Source: Cellvibrio sp. pealriver
Lineage (GTDB): Bacteria; Pseudomonadota; Gammaproteobacteria; Pseudomonadales; Cellvibrionaceae
Direction of reading: 5' to 3'
Length of the DNA stretch: 64,000 nt
Assembly (NCBI RefSeq): GCF_001183545.1
Contig: NZ_KQ236688.1
Span: forward strand, 4,290,395-4,354,394
Part shown: positions 9,597 to 16,873 of the stretch, piece after piece
Layout: each line of letters opens with the position of its first letter
Numbering within the stretch: position 1 is the stretch's first letter
Made by a program: the position numbers and the translations under genes
The notes under the pieces: model-generated
Seen by the model: only the letters and a program-made list of their open reading frames with translations
The model's database searches: none
What the model was told of the DNA's origin: nothing

Positions 9597-10609
9597 TGCG
9601 CGCCTCCCGTATCACGGGAAGAATTGGCTTCTGCGCGCGGTGCAAAATTGCGCCCGCTAAAAACAAAATAGCCAATCACAATCGCCCATAAAAAACCGCC
9701 CACTGTGTATTTTTGCCAAGGCAGCAAAATATTGTTGGATGACCAAAAGGCTTCAATAAAAGCCGCAATCACCAACATGATAATGACGCCGTAAACCAGT
9801 TTGATTGCGATTGCCGCTGCGCGCTTGAGTGATTCAATACGGGTGAGATTTCCCGGTGCCAGCAATGCATGGCCAAGCAACAAACCGGCTGCACCGGAAA
9901 TACAAATGGCCGTTAATTCAAAACTGCCGTGGCCAACCACAAACGTAAAAAACGTTTCAGTGAAACCGGCGTTGGTGAGATGGCCAGAGACTGCACCCAT
10001 CAACAGGCCGTTGTACACCAGAAAAAAAATCGAACCTACGCCAAATAAAATACCCGATGCAAAAGTGCGGAATGAAACGCCGATATTGTTGCTGATATAA
10101 AAACCAAACATTTCAATATTGGTCGAGGATTCGCGCGCGCTACCGAGCGTGCGGTTTTGCGGATCGTACATGTGTTCAAAACTGCTGACTTGATCCGGAG
10201 AGGTAACGGTGTACACCAAATCCGGCTGCCATAAAATGGCCAAAAAAATCAGCAGACCCGGTACATATAAAAGTGCTGTCGCCCACCAGATATAGGCCTG
10301 ATGTTCGCGCACCAACTGCGGAAATCCCGCCACAATAAAACTAATGAACTGTTGCACAAATGGTTGTTTGCGGCGATACAACTGTTGATGGCCGCGCACC
10401 ACAAGATCGCCCAACTTATCCACCAAATGGCTTGAGTAATGGCGGTCTTTGGCTAGCGCATGGAAATGGCACAGGCGGCGATAACGGCTGGCAAAGCTCG
10501 CAAGCTCTGCACCTTTTAAACGGCCATCGGGTTTTTCCAGCTCGATAATTTGCAGCTCGATAACTTGCCAGAGCGGTTGGTAAAGTTGTTCGAATTGTCC
10601 TTGTTTCAT
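9593..10609 (-). CDS. SpoIIM/DUF95-family membrane protein
   Basis: 338 residues. A soluble N-terminal helical part (to about 100) is followed by about five membrane segments from residue 110 on, with NNIGVSFRTFASGILFGVG typical of the stage II sporulation protein M (DUF95) family. The name is historical: this is not a sporulating organism, and outside Firmicutes the family travels with RDD and MoxR genes. Starts 15 nt after the RDD stop and overlaps the DUF4129 start by 4 nt. Confidence 0.85.
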   Translation of the reverse strand: MKQGQFEQLYQPLWQVIELQIIELEKPDGRLKGAELASFASRYRRLCHFHALAKDRHYSSHLVDKLGDLVVRGHQQLYRRKQPFVQQFISFIVAGFPQLVREHQAYIWWATALLYVPGLLIFLAILWQPDLVYTVTSPDQVSSFEHMYDPQNRTLGSARESSTNIEMFGFYISNNIGVSFRTFASGILFGVGSIFFLVYNGLLMGAVSGHLTNAGFTETFFTFVVGHGSFELTAICISGAAGLLLGHALLAPGNLTRIESLKRAAAIAIKLVYGVIIMLVIAAFIEAFWSSNNILLPWQKYTVGGFLWAIVIGYFVFSGRNFAPRAEANSSRDTGGAQ

Positions 10610-10624
10610 TAATACGTTCCTGAC

Positions 10625-11302
10625 TTACTGCTTGCCAACCATAGTGTTCGCCATTTGTTTGATGGCGATAACAGGATCTTTGGCATTAATCACGGGTTGG
10701 AGAATCACGGCGAGTTCGCTTTGGCGCTCGGCCGACAAAAATTTGCTGCGCTCGGCAAAGGCGAGCAGGGCGCGTTGTTCATCGGTAGAAAAATCAGCAG
10801 GCACCGGCAATTGCCCACGCACTTCAAAACTGGGTTCACGCGCGGCGGGCGCTTCGTAAATCACCATGCTGCCAGCGGCTAAATCGCCCAAGCGTTTGAA
10901 CTGGCGGTTGCACAGGCTGGCGATAATTCCGGTCAGGTACATCATCGGCAAGAAATCCACCACGCGCAGCAGGTTGCGCAGCAGCGATGGGCCAAAAGTA
11001 ATCGGGGTACCATCGTCGTTGACCACACGGATTCCCATCCATTTTTTACCGGGTGTGCGGCCATTGCGCGTCACTTCAAAAAAGACGGGGTAAAACCATT
11101 CGAGTAAAAACGTGAGGATCAACGCGATGCCCGTACCCATGCGGCCGAGCAACGACAACACGATGAAGATCACGGCGGTGATGCCGAAGCGGATCAGAAT
11201 ATCCAGCGTTTGCGCCAGAATCCGCACCCCGAAACCAGCGGGTGTCAGCGGCAACAATGCGCCCTCGGGCGTTTCCAGCGAATGGCGGGTATCGAGTAAC
11301 AA
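10625..11302 (-). CDS. RDD family membrane protein, first gene of the MoxR operon
   Basis: 225 residues with about four membrane segments and the RDD layout: GFGVRILAQTLDILIRFG early, then RNGRTPGKKWMGIRVV, then LLRNLLRVVDFLP. The start is TTG 11302, chosen because AAGGA lies 9 nt upstream and the only nearby ATG is followed directly by a stop. First gene of the minus-strand operon, divergent from ybeD. RDD proteins are of unclear function (some are linked to ion exchange). Confidence 0.8.
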   Translation of the reverse strand: MLLDTRHSLETPEGALLPLTPAGFGVRILAQTLDILIRFGITAVIFIVLSLLGRMGTGIALILTFLLEWFYPVFFEVTRNGRTPGKKWMGIRVVNDDGTPITFGPSLLRNLLRVVDFLPMMYLTGIIASLCNRQFKRLGDLAAGSMVIYEAPAAREPSFEVRGQLPVPADFSTDEQRALLAFAERSKFLSAERQSELAVILQPVINAKDPVIAIKQMANTMVGKQ

Positions 11303-11523
11303 GTCCAGTTGTCCTTCTACATCAGCGGGCAGCGCACCAAGTGGGCGATGTCGTGTAAATTATTGTTGGCGGGTAATCATGCAAGCGGCGAGGATAGCGG
11401 ATAAGGGTAGGGATGAATAGCCAAACAGGCAGCATTTGAGGCTTGTCAGACGGGATTTTGCCCCCATCTAAGCGGTATAATTTGCCTCTCGCTTACAGGT
11501 TCCGTTTATAGGTTTATCAGGTT
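11303..11523. promoter_or_regulatory. Divergent promoter region of the RDD operon and ybeD
   Basis: 221 bp between two divergent genes. A perfect TATAAT at 11476-11481 lies 43 nt before the ybeD ATG and is a plausible -10 for ybeD-lipB-lipA; I see no good -35 at 16-18 bp. Nothing else recognised. Confidence 0.4.
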
Positions 11524-11796
11524 ATGTCCCAGCAAGAACCCCCAAAAATTGAATTTCCCTGCGAAAACTACCCGATCAAGGTGTTGGGTGATGCAACGCC
11601 CGAGCTGCATACCTATGTGGTGGAGATTATGGAGCGCCATGCGCCCGGTTTTGACCAGACCCGCATTACGGTGAAAGAGAGCAGCAAAGGCAGCTTTCGC
11701 TCCCTGACGGTGTGGATTACGGCTACCGGTGTTGAGCAGCTGACGGCGATTCATGAAGATTTGCGCCTCAATCGTATGATCAAGATGGTGATGTAA
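11524..11796 (+). CDS. ybeD: YbeD/DUF493 family protein
   Basis: 90 residues, the usual length of the ferredoxin-like YbeD/DUF493 family. Recognisable landmarks are [14 protein letters not shown] near the start, a central beta-strand SFRSLTVWI, and a C-terminal I-x-D-L-x-x-x-x-M-I-K-M-V-M. YbeD is conserved beside lipB in gammaproteobacteria and is suspected to regulate lipoate biosynthesis or protein lipoylation, without proof. It ends 1 nt before the lipB start, so the two are probably co-translated. Confidence 0.9.
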   Translation: MSQQEPPKIEFPCENYPIKVLGDATPELHTYVVEIMERHAPGFDQTRITVKESSKGSFRSLTVWITATGVEQLTAIHEDLRLNRMIKMVM

Positions 11797-11797
11797 C

Positions 11798-12442
11798 TTG
11801 GCAGGTTTAACCCTTGAGGTTGTTCGCCTCGGCCTGCAGGATTACCAAACCAGTTGGCAGGCAATGAGCGATTTCACCAACCAACGCACGCCCGATACCA
11901 CTGACCAGCTTTGGTTGGTTGAGCATCCGCCGGTGTTTACCCAAGGGCAGGCGGGTAAGGCGGAGCACTTGTTGTTTCCGGGCGATATTCCGGTGGTGCA
12001 AACGGATCGTGGTGGCCAAGTGACTTACCACGGCCCCGGCCAGCTGGTGGCTTATCCTCTACTCGATTTGCGTCGCCTGAATATCGGGGTGCGCGAGTTG
12101 GTGACGCGCATCGAGCAAACCATCGTTGCGACCTTGGCGCATTACGGCATTGAGTCCGCTGCCAAACCGGATGCGCCGGGGGTTTATGTGAATGGCGATA
12201 AAATTGCCTCGCTCGGGTTGCGCGTGCGTCGCGGCTGCAGTTTTCATGGTTTGGCCTTGAATGTGGATATGGATTTGTCGCCTTTTGGACGAATTAACCC
12301 CTGTGGTTATCAGGGCTTGGCGATGGCGCAAATGCGCGATCTTATTCCCAATCCACCCACTCTTGCGCAGGTTCAAGACCAACTTGTTACGGAATTTGCG
12401 CGGAAATTGGGCTACGAAACCTGTACAATGCGCGCCACGTAA
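11798..12442 (+). CDS. lipB: Octanoyltransferase LipB
   Basis: 214 residues. LipB moves octanoate from octanoyl-ACP to the lipoyl domains of pyruvate and 2-oxoglutarate dehydrogenase and GcvH. Family motifs: [33 protein letters not shown], and the catalytic region [19 protein letters not shown] with its conserved Lys, then NPCGYQGL carrying the conserved Cys. The start is TTG 11798, 1 nt after the ybeD stop; no ATG gives a full-length protein. Followed by lipA, which completes the pathway. Confidence 0.95.
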   Translation: MAGLTLEVVRLGLQDYQTSWQAMSDFTNQRTPDTTDQLWLVEHPPVFTQGQAGKAEHLLFPGDIPVVQTDRGGQVTYHGPGQLVAYPLLDLRRLNIGVRELVTRIEQTIVATLAHYGIESAAKPDAPGVYVNGDKIASLGLRVRRGCSFHGLALNVDMDLSPFGRINPCGYQGLAMAQMRDLIPNPPTLAQVQDQLVTEFARKLGYETCTMRAT

Positions 12443-12544
12443 TTCTGGTCGGGAGCCGGGCAAGGGCTTGTGCGACACGCCGTGAATCCCTCACCCGACT
12501 TCCTCTGTGCCTCCGATGAGGCAGAATCAGTAAAGAGCTTCTTT

Positions 12545-13576
12545 ATGTCAGATCTACCACCCGTATCTACCTTTGTCCCCGAACTGCAACCGGTCAAACG
12601 TACCGAGCGCTACAAGCAGGGCGAAAAGCTGCGCGATGCCGATAAAGTAGAGCGCATTCCGGTAAAAGTCATTGCGACTGATCGCGATGAAGTGCAACGC
12701 AAGCCTGACTGGATCCGTGTGCGTATTCCCGCATCGCCAGAGGTGGATCGCATCAAATCCATTCTGCGCAAAAACAAATTATCGTCAGTATGCGAAGAAG
12801 CCAATTGCCCAAATTTGGGTGAATGTTTCAGCGGTGGTACAGCCACCTTTATGATCATGGGCGATATCTGTACCCGTCGCTGCCCCTTCTGCGATGTCGG
12901 CCACGGCAAACCCAATCCGCTCGATGTGAATGAGCCGCGCCAATTGGCAGAAGCCATTGCGGAAATGCGGTTGAAATACGTGGTGATTACCTCGGTAGAC
13001 CGCGATGATTTGCGCGATGGCGGGGCACAACATTTTGCGGATTGTATTCGCGAAGCGCGCGCGCTTAGTCCGAATTTGCAAGTAGAAGTGTTGGTGCCTG
13101 ATTTCCGCGGCCGTATGGAAATCGCTTTGGATATTCTGGAAAAAGAAGCGCCCGATGTGTTCAACCACAATATGGAAACGGTATCGCGTTTGTATCGCCA
13201 GGCGCGCCCAGGTGCTAACTATGAGTGGTCATTGGAATTGCTCAAGCAATACAAAGCGCGCCGCCCGGATGTGTTGACCAAATCCGGTTTGATGGTGGGT
13301 TTGGGTGAAACCAAAGAAGAAATTATTGAAGTGATGAAACACATGCGTGAGCACGATATCGATATGCTCACCATTGGCCAATATTTGCAGCCATCAAAAG
13401 ATCACTTGCCGGTTGCTCGTTACGTTCATCCGGATGAGTTTGATGAGTACACTAAACTTGCGGAAGAGATGGGTTTTAAACACGCGGCTTGTGGGCCATT
13501 AGTTCGCTCGTCTTATCACGCCGATAAACAAGCCCATGGCGAAGAGTTCAATATCAACGCCTTCGCCAAGGCTTAG
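12545..13576 (+). CDS. lipA: Lipoyl synthase LipA
   Basis: 343 residues. A radical-SAM enzyme that inserts two sulfurs into protein-bound octanoyl chains. It shows the auxiliary-cluster motif [12 protein letters not shown], the radical-SAM motif CTRRCPFC, and the C-terminal RSSYH of the family. A GTG 75 nt upstream (12470) is also in frame, but ATG 12545 is preferred: it is preceded by AAAGAG, gives the usual family length, and the 25 extra residues look non-conserved. The gene follows lipB by about 100 nt. Confidence 0.95.
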   Translation: MSDLPPVSTFVPELQPVKRTERYKQGEKLRDADKVERIPVKVIATDRDEVQRKPDWIRVRIPASPEVDRIKSILRKNKLSSVCEEANCPNLGECFSGGTATFMIMGDICTRRCPFCDVGHGKPNPLDVNEPRQLAEAIAEMRLKYVVITSVDRDDLRDGGAQHFADCIREARALSPNLQVEVLVPDFRGRMEIALDILEKEAPDVFNHNMETVSRLYRQARPGANYEWSLELLKQYKARRPDVLTKSGLMVGLGETKEEIIEVMKHMREHDIDMLTIGQYLQPSKDHLPVARYVHPDEFDEYTKLAEEMGFKHAACGPLVRSSYHADKQAHGEEFNINAFAKA

Positions 13577-13597
13577 TTTTTTTAATCAATTTACACA

Positions 13598-13621
13598 TTG
13601 AGAGGTAAAAATTTCTCTCAA
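13598..13621. terminator. Weak hairpin between convergent lipA and the ExoP-like gene
   Basis: A perfect 7-bp inverted repeat TTGAGAG/CTCTCAA with a 10-nt loop; T-rich sequence flanks it loosely. The only candidate terminator in the 52-bp convergent gap. Confidence 0.4.
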
Positions 13622-13628
13622 GAAATGA

Positions 13629-14288
13629 TTAAGGCTGTGCTTCTTCTACGCAGCCTTTTTCCCCCTCCGGTAATTTTTCCAAACGAATGTTGGTAATACT
13701 CACGGTAAATTTTCCGTCAGTTGTTATGGAAAATGGGCTGGCGATTTTACTTAAATCAAAGTTATCGCTTTTAAAACAATTAAGCGGAATGGGTAGTGAA
13801 AACCACTCACCTTTGGGCATGGATTTGATCATGCCGTTAATCGAAATATCGGCTTGGCAAGGATAACCGCAACCCATTCCAATTCTCACGTCTTTACTCG
13901 GTTTAACATCCACCTTCATGTCGATGGTGAGTGACACCGCATCTTTGAATTTGGATAAATCGACAGTGCTTCCGGATAGCGAAAAGTTGCCTACGTCTTT
14001 TTTACGCGGCGACCATGTGATTTGAATTGCATCGCCTTTGCCTTTGAAGTCCGTAGGTGACACCTCAATTTTTCCACTTGCCGACTTTCCTTCTCGCCCG
14101 TTCAGTGGGGTGTACCAATTACTGGGGTCGCCCAGCGCGATACTGCGCTGGATTAATTCACCTTTCACTAAATAAAAATAGTTGGGGTTTAGTGCTGCAT
14201 TGTCTTGCGCTTGGCTCACCAGCGGTGCCATCAGGCCGCAGGCAAGTAGCAATACTGTTGACGCTGTATGACGAAAAAGCTTATCCAT
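13629..14288 (-). CDS. Secreted stand-alone ExoP-like galactose-binding domain protein
   Basis: 219 residues from ATG 14288, which is preceded by AGAGAG; an in-frame TTG 21 nt upstream is less likely. Signal peptide about 1-28 (LLLACGLMAPLVSQA). The rest reads like the C-terminal ExoP/Exop_C beta-sandwich normally fused to GH3 exo-glucanases: VSLTIDMKVDVKPSKDVRIG, then GMGCGYPC, then SLPIPLNCF and a final TNIRLEKL. Here it is encoded without a catalytic domain. Four Cys (two pairs) suggest disulfides. A glycan-binding or accessory role in the periplasm is inference. Lies downstream of a GH43 gene but beyond a strong terminator. Confidence 0.65.
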   Translation of the reverse strand: MDKLFRHTASTVLLLACGLMAPLVSQAQDNAALNPNYFYLVKGELIQRSIALGDPSNWYTPLNGREGKSASGKIEVSPTDFKGKGDAIQITWSPRKKDVGNFSLSGSTVDLSKFKDAVSLTIDMKVDVKPSKDVRIGMGCGYPCQADISINGMIKSMPKGEWFSLPIPLNCFKSDNFDLSKIASPFSITTDGKFTVSITNIRLEKLPEGEKGCVEEAQP

Positions 14289-14422
14289 AGTTGTTATCTC
14301 TCTGGGCAATTATTATTAGTCAGCAAACGGGAGTTTTGCTGCGCGAATAATATTCACCTAAGTGTGATAAAAGTCAATTTTTCTCATGAGCAACATGAAC
14401 CGCAAAAGAGCATGTGAAAAAC
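14289..14422. promoter_or_regulatory. Leader of the ExoP-like gene
   Basis: 134 bp between the ExoP-like start and the GH43 terminator, AT-rich, presumably carrying the promoter for the minus-strand ExoP-like gene. No convincing -35/-10 pair or operator was recognised. Confidence 0.25.
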
Positions 14423-14458
14423 AAAAAGCCCGAACAGAAAAATCTGGCCGGGCTTTTT
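14423..14458 (-). terminator. Strong intrinsic terminator after the GH43 lipoprotein gene
   Basis: A perfect 10-bp stem (AAAAAGCCCG 14423-14432 / CGGGCTTTTT 14449-14458) whose arms supply T-tracts on both strands, so it can act bidirectionally. It closes the minus-strand GH10-to-GH43 block. Confidence 0.85.
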
Positions 14459-14495
14459 GTTGTGCATAGCCTGTATTGTCAGGCAGTAAATCGGT

Positions 14496-15560
14496 TTACT
14501 CGAAATAGGCATCCACAGTTTGGATACTGCCGTCGGCATTGTGCACCAATTCAGTCACTTTAATATTGCGCAAATAGGTTTTGCCACCCGAGAGTTGCGA
14601 ATCGTGATAGAACAAATACCATTTACCGTTGTGCTCAACAATGGAATGGTGGTTAGTCCAACCCAGCACTGGCATAAGCACTACACCTTTATAAGTGAAT
14701 GGCCCGTAGGGCGACTCACCCACAGCGTAAACGATCTTATGGGTGTCGCCTGTGGAGTAAGAAAAATAATATTTGCCGTTGTATTTGTGCACCCATGCCC
14801 CTTCAAAAAAACGGCGCTCTGTATCGCTACTCAAGAGCGGATTGCCTTGTTCATCAAGAATCTGAACATCTTTTGGCGCTTCGGAAAATTGCACAAGGTC
14901 ATCACTCAGGCGTGCGATTTTAGGGCTGAGTGCAGGTTCATTTGCAGCGGGGTAATTATCGTCCGGGTTGTAAGTGCCGGTTGTCCAGCGCTGTAATTGG
15001 CCGCCCCAGATGCCACCAAAATATAAGTAGTAAGCACCGTCATCATCGTTGAATACCGCTGGATCGATACTAAAGCTGCCGTTGATTGGCTCAGGTTCTG
15101 CGGTGAAAGGCCCGGTGGGTGAATCACTTATCGCAACACCGATTTGAAAAATATCGCTTTTATTTTTTGCGGGAAAATACAAATAGTATTTGCCATTTTT
15201 TTCCGTTGCATCGGGTGCCCACAACTGGCGGCTTGCCCAGGGAATATTTTCCAGTTTGAGCCCTTCACCGTGATCGGTAATCGCGCCGCCCACTTCATCC
15301 ATGGAAAAAATGCGATAGTCTTTCATATCGAATTTATCGCCTTCACCGTCGGTGGTAATACCTGAATCAATGTCGTGCGACGGATAAATATAAATCCTGC
15401 CATTAAAGACATGTGCCGATGGATCGGCAGTGTAAATGTCGGTGATCAACGGCTGGGTAAGAAATGATGATGTATTGGTTTCAGGAGCAGATTTATCCTG
15501 ACATCCTGCCAAGGCAAGCAGACTTGCGCCTATACCTAAAGTGATAATCATTTTTTTCAT
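14496..15560 (-). CDS. GH43 lipoprotein (arabinosidase/xylosidase type)
   Basis: 354 residues from ATG 15560. A lipobox ALAGC (Cys20) predicts membrane anchoring. The five-bladed GH43 fold shows the expected acidic triad: general base Asp in TADPSAHVFNG, pKa-modulating Asp in SIDPAVFNDDDG, and acid Glu in FFEGAWVHKYNGKYYFSYS. The EGAWVHKYNGKYY block is typical of GH43 enzymes annotated as beta-xylosidase or alpha-L-arabinofuranosidase; substrate cannot be fixed. It follows manD by 44 nt on the same strand and likely acts on arabinoxylan side chains or xylo-oligosaccharides. An in-frame upstream extension to 15653 would overlap manD and bury the signal peptide, so it was not used. Confidence 0.85.
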   Translation of the reverse strand: MKKMIITLGIGASLLALAGCQDKSAPETNTSSFLTQPLITDIYTADPSAHVFNGRIYIYPSHDIDSGITTDGEGDKFDMKDYRIFSMDEVGGAITDHGEGLKLENIPWASRQLWAPDATEKNGKYYLYFPAKNKSDIFQIGVAISDSPTGPFTAEPEPINGSFSIDPAVFNDDDGAYYLYFGGIWGGQLQRWTTGTYNPDDNYPAANEPALSPKIARLSDDLVQFSEAPKDVQILDEQGNPLLSSDTERRFFEGAWVHKYNGKYYFSYSTGDTHKIVYAVGESPYGPFTYKGVVLMPVLGWTNHHSIVEHNGKWYLFYHDSQLSGGKTYLRNIKVTELVHNADGSIQTVDAYFE

Positions 15561-15604
15561 AATGCACTCACTATTAATATGTAATGGACGGGTGTGCCCT
15601 GTAT

Positions 15605-16813
15605 TTACCAATGCCAGAGAGTGCCATCTTCCAAACGGTTGACAGGTAGACACGCGCGTTTGTAAGGATATTTTGCTGCGAGTTTTTCATCGATATCCAC
15701 ACCGTGGCCAGGTGCTTCACCGGGTGTGAAATAGCCGCGGTCAAATTGATACGCATGCGGAAATACTTCTTCCATTTGTGCGCTGTGCGCCATGTGTTCC
15801 TGAATACCAAAGTTGGGAACCCAGTAATCAAAATGCAATGCAGCACCCATGCACACCGGTGATAAATCGGTCGCGCCATGAAAACCGGTGCGCACATTAA
15901 ACAGGCTGGCAAAATCCGCAATCCGACGCACATGGGTAATGCCGCCTGCGTGCACAATGGTCGTGCGGATGTAATCAATTAACTGGTTCTGGATTAGCTC
16001 GCGGCAATCGTGAATGGAATTAAATACTTCGCCCACCGCGAGTGGCGTGGTGGTGTGTTGGCGAATCAATTTAAACGATTCCTGATTTTCCGCGGCTACT
16101 GCATCTTCCATCCAAAACAAACGGTAGGGCTCCAGATCTTTACCCAAACGCGCCGCTTCAATGGGTGTTAAACGGTGATGCACATCGTGCAATAAATGAA
16201 TATCGTTCCCGAATTCTTTGCGTACTTCGGCAAAGACTTCGGGAATAAAATTCAAATATTTTTCAGTTGACCAGATTTCGGTTGCGGGTAAATCCGAATC
16301 TGCTGGCTCGTAACTTTTATCGCCTTTGGAAACGCCGTAGGTTTTTTCAATGCCGGGAATGCCGCACTGGATACGAATGGCCTGATAACCTTTTTCACGC
16401 GCCTTGCGTACAGCATCGAGTGTGGAATCCAGATCTTTGCCGTTGGCATGAGTGTAGGTGAGGATGCGCTCGCGGCTTTTTCCGCCCAGTAATTGATACA
16501 GCGGCATATTCGCCATTTTGGCTTTGATGTCCCAGAGTGCAACATCAATTGCGGCAAGTGCGGTCATGCCCACTGGCCCGCGACGCCAATAAGCGCCGCG
16601 ATAAAAAAATTGCCAGATGTCTTCAATTTGTTGCGGGTCGCGGCCAATTAACGCGGGGATTAAATAATCCTCTAAATAAGAGACCACACTTTTTTCGCGG
16701 CCGTTGAGTGTTGCATCGCCAATACCGTAAACACCTTGGTCAGTAGTAATTTTGAGCGTGACAAAATTTCTGCCGGGGCAGGTGACAATTACTTTTGCAT
16801 CAACAATTTTCAT
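15605..16813 (-). CDS. manD: D-mannonate dehydratase, ManD (enolase superfamily)
   Basis: 402 residues, the usual ManD length. Converts D-mannonate to 2-keto-3-deoxygluconate in glucuronate breakdown. Enolase-superfamily metal ligands are visible: Asp in LLHDVHHR, Glu in FWMEDA and Glu in VGEVFN; the D-x-H of HDVHH is the ManD-type catalytic His. The N-terminal capping domain begins [20 protein letters not shown]. Some members of the family have very low activity or other acid-sugar substrates, but the neighbouring GH115 alpha-glucuronidase makes a uronate role likely. Lies 60 nt after the GH115 stop on the same strand. Confidence 0.88.
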   Translation of the reverse strand: MKIVDAKVIVTCPGRNFVTLKITTDQGVYGIGDATLNGREKSVVSYLEDYLIPALIGRDPQQIEDIWQFFYRGAYWRRGPVGMTALAAIDVALWDIKAKMANMPLYQLLGGKSRERILTYTHANGKDLDSTLDAVRKAREKGYQAIRIQCGIPGIEKTYGVSKGDKSYEPADSDLPATEIWSTEKYLNFIPEVFAEVRKEFGNDIHLLHDVHHRLTPIEAARLGKDLEPYRLFWMEDAVAAENQESFKLIRQHTTTPLAVGEVFNSIHDCRELIQNQLIDYIRTTIVHAGGITHVRRIADFASLFNVRTGFHGATDLSPVCMGAALHFDYWVPNFGIQEHMAHSAQMEEVFPHAYQFDRGYFTPGEAPGHGVDIDEKLAAKYPYKRACLPVNRLEDGTLWHW

Positions 16814-16873
16814 TCAACGGCTTCTCTGCTGGTTAGCGCGCGGCTTGCACCGGCGCTTTAATCAATGGCTCTA

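Noticed and set aside
11443..11481. TTGTCA paired with TATAAT before ybeD
   Set aside because: Spacing is 27 bp, too long for a sigma-70 promoter; only the -10 was kept.
12059..12478. 139-residue minus-strand open frame
   Set aside because: Antisense to lipB; lipB motifs on the plus strand are unambiguous.
12470..12544. N-terminal extension of lipA from GTG
   Set aside because: ATG 12545 has a better ribosome-binding site and gives the normal LipA length.
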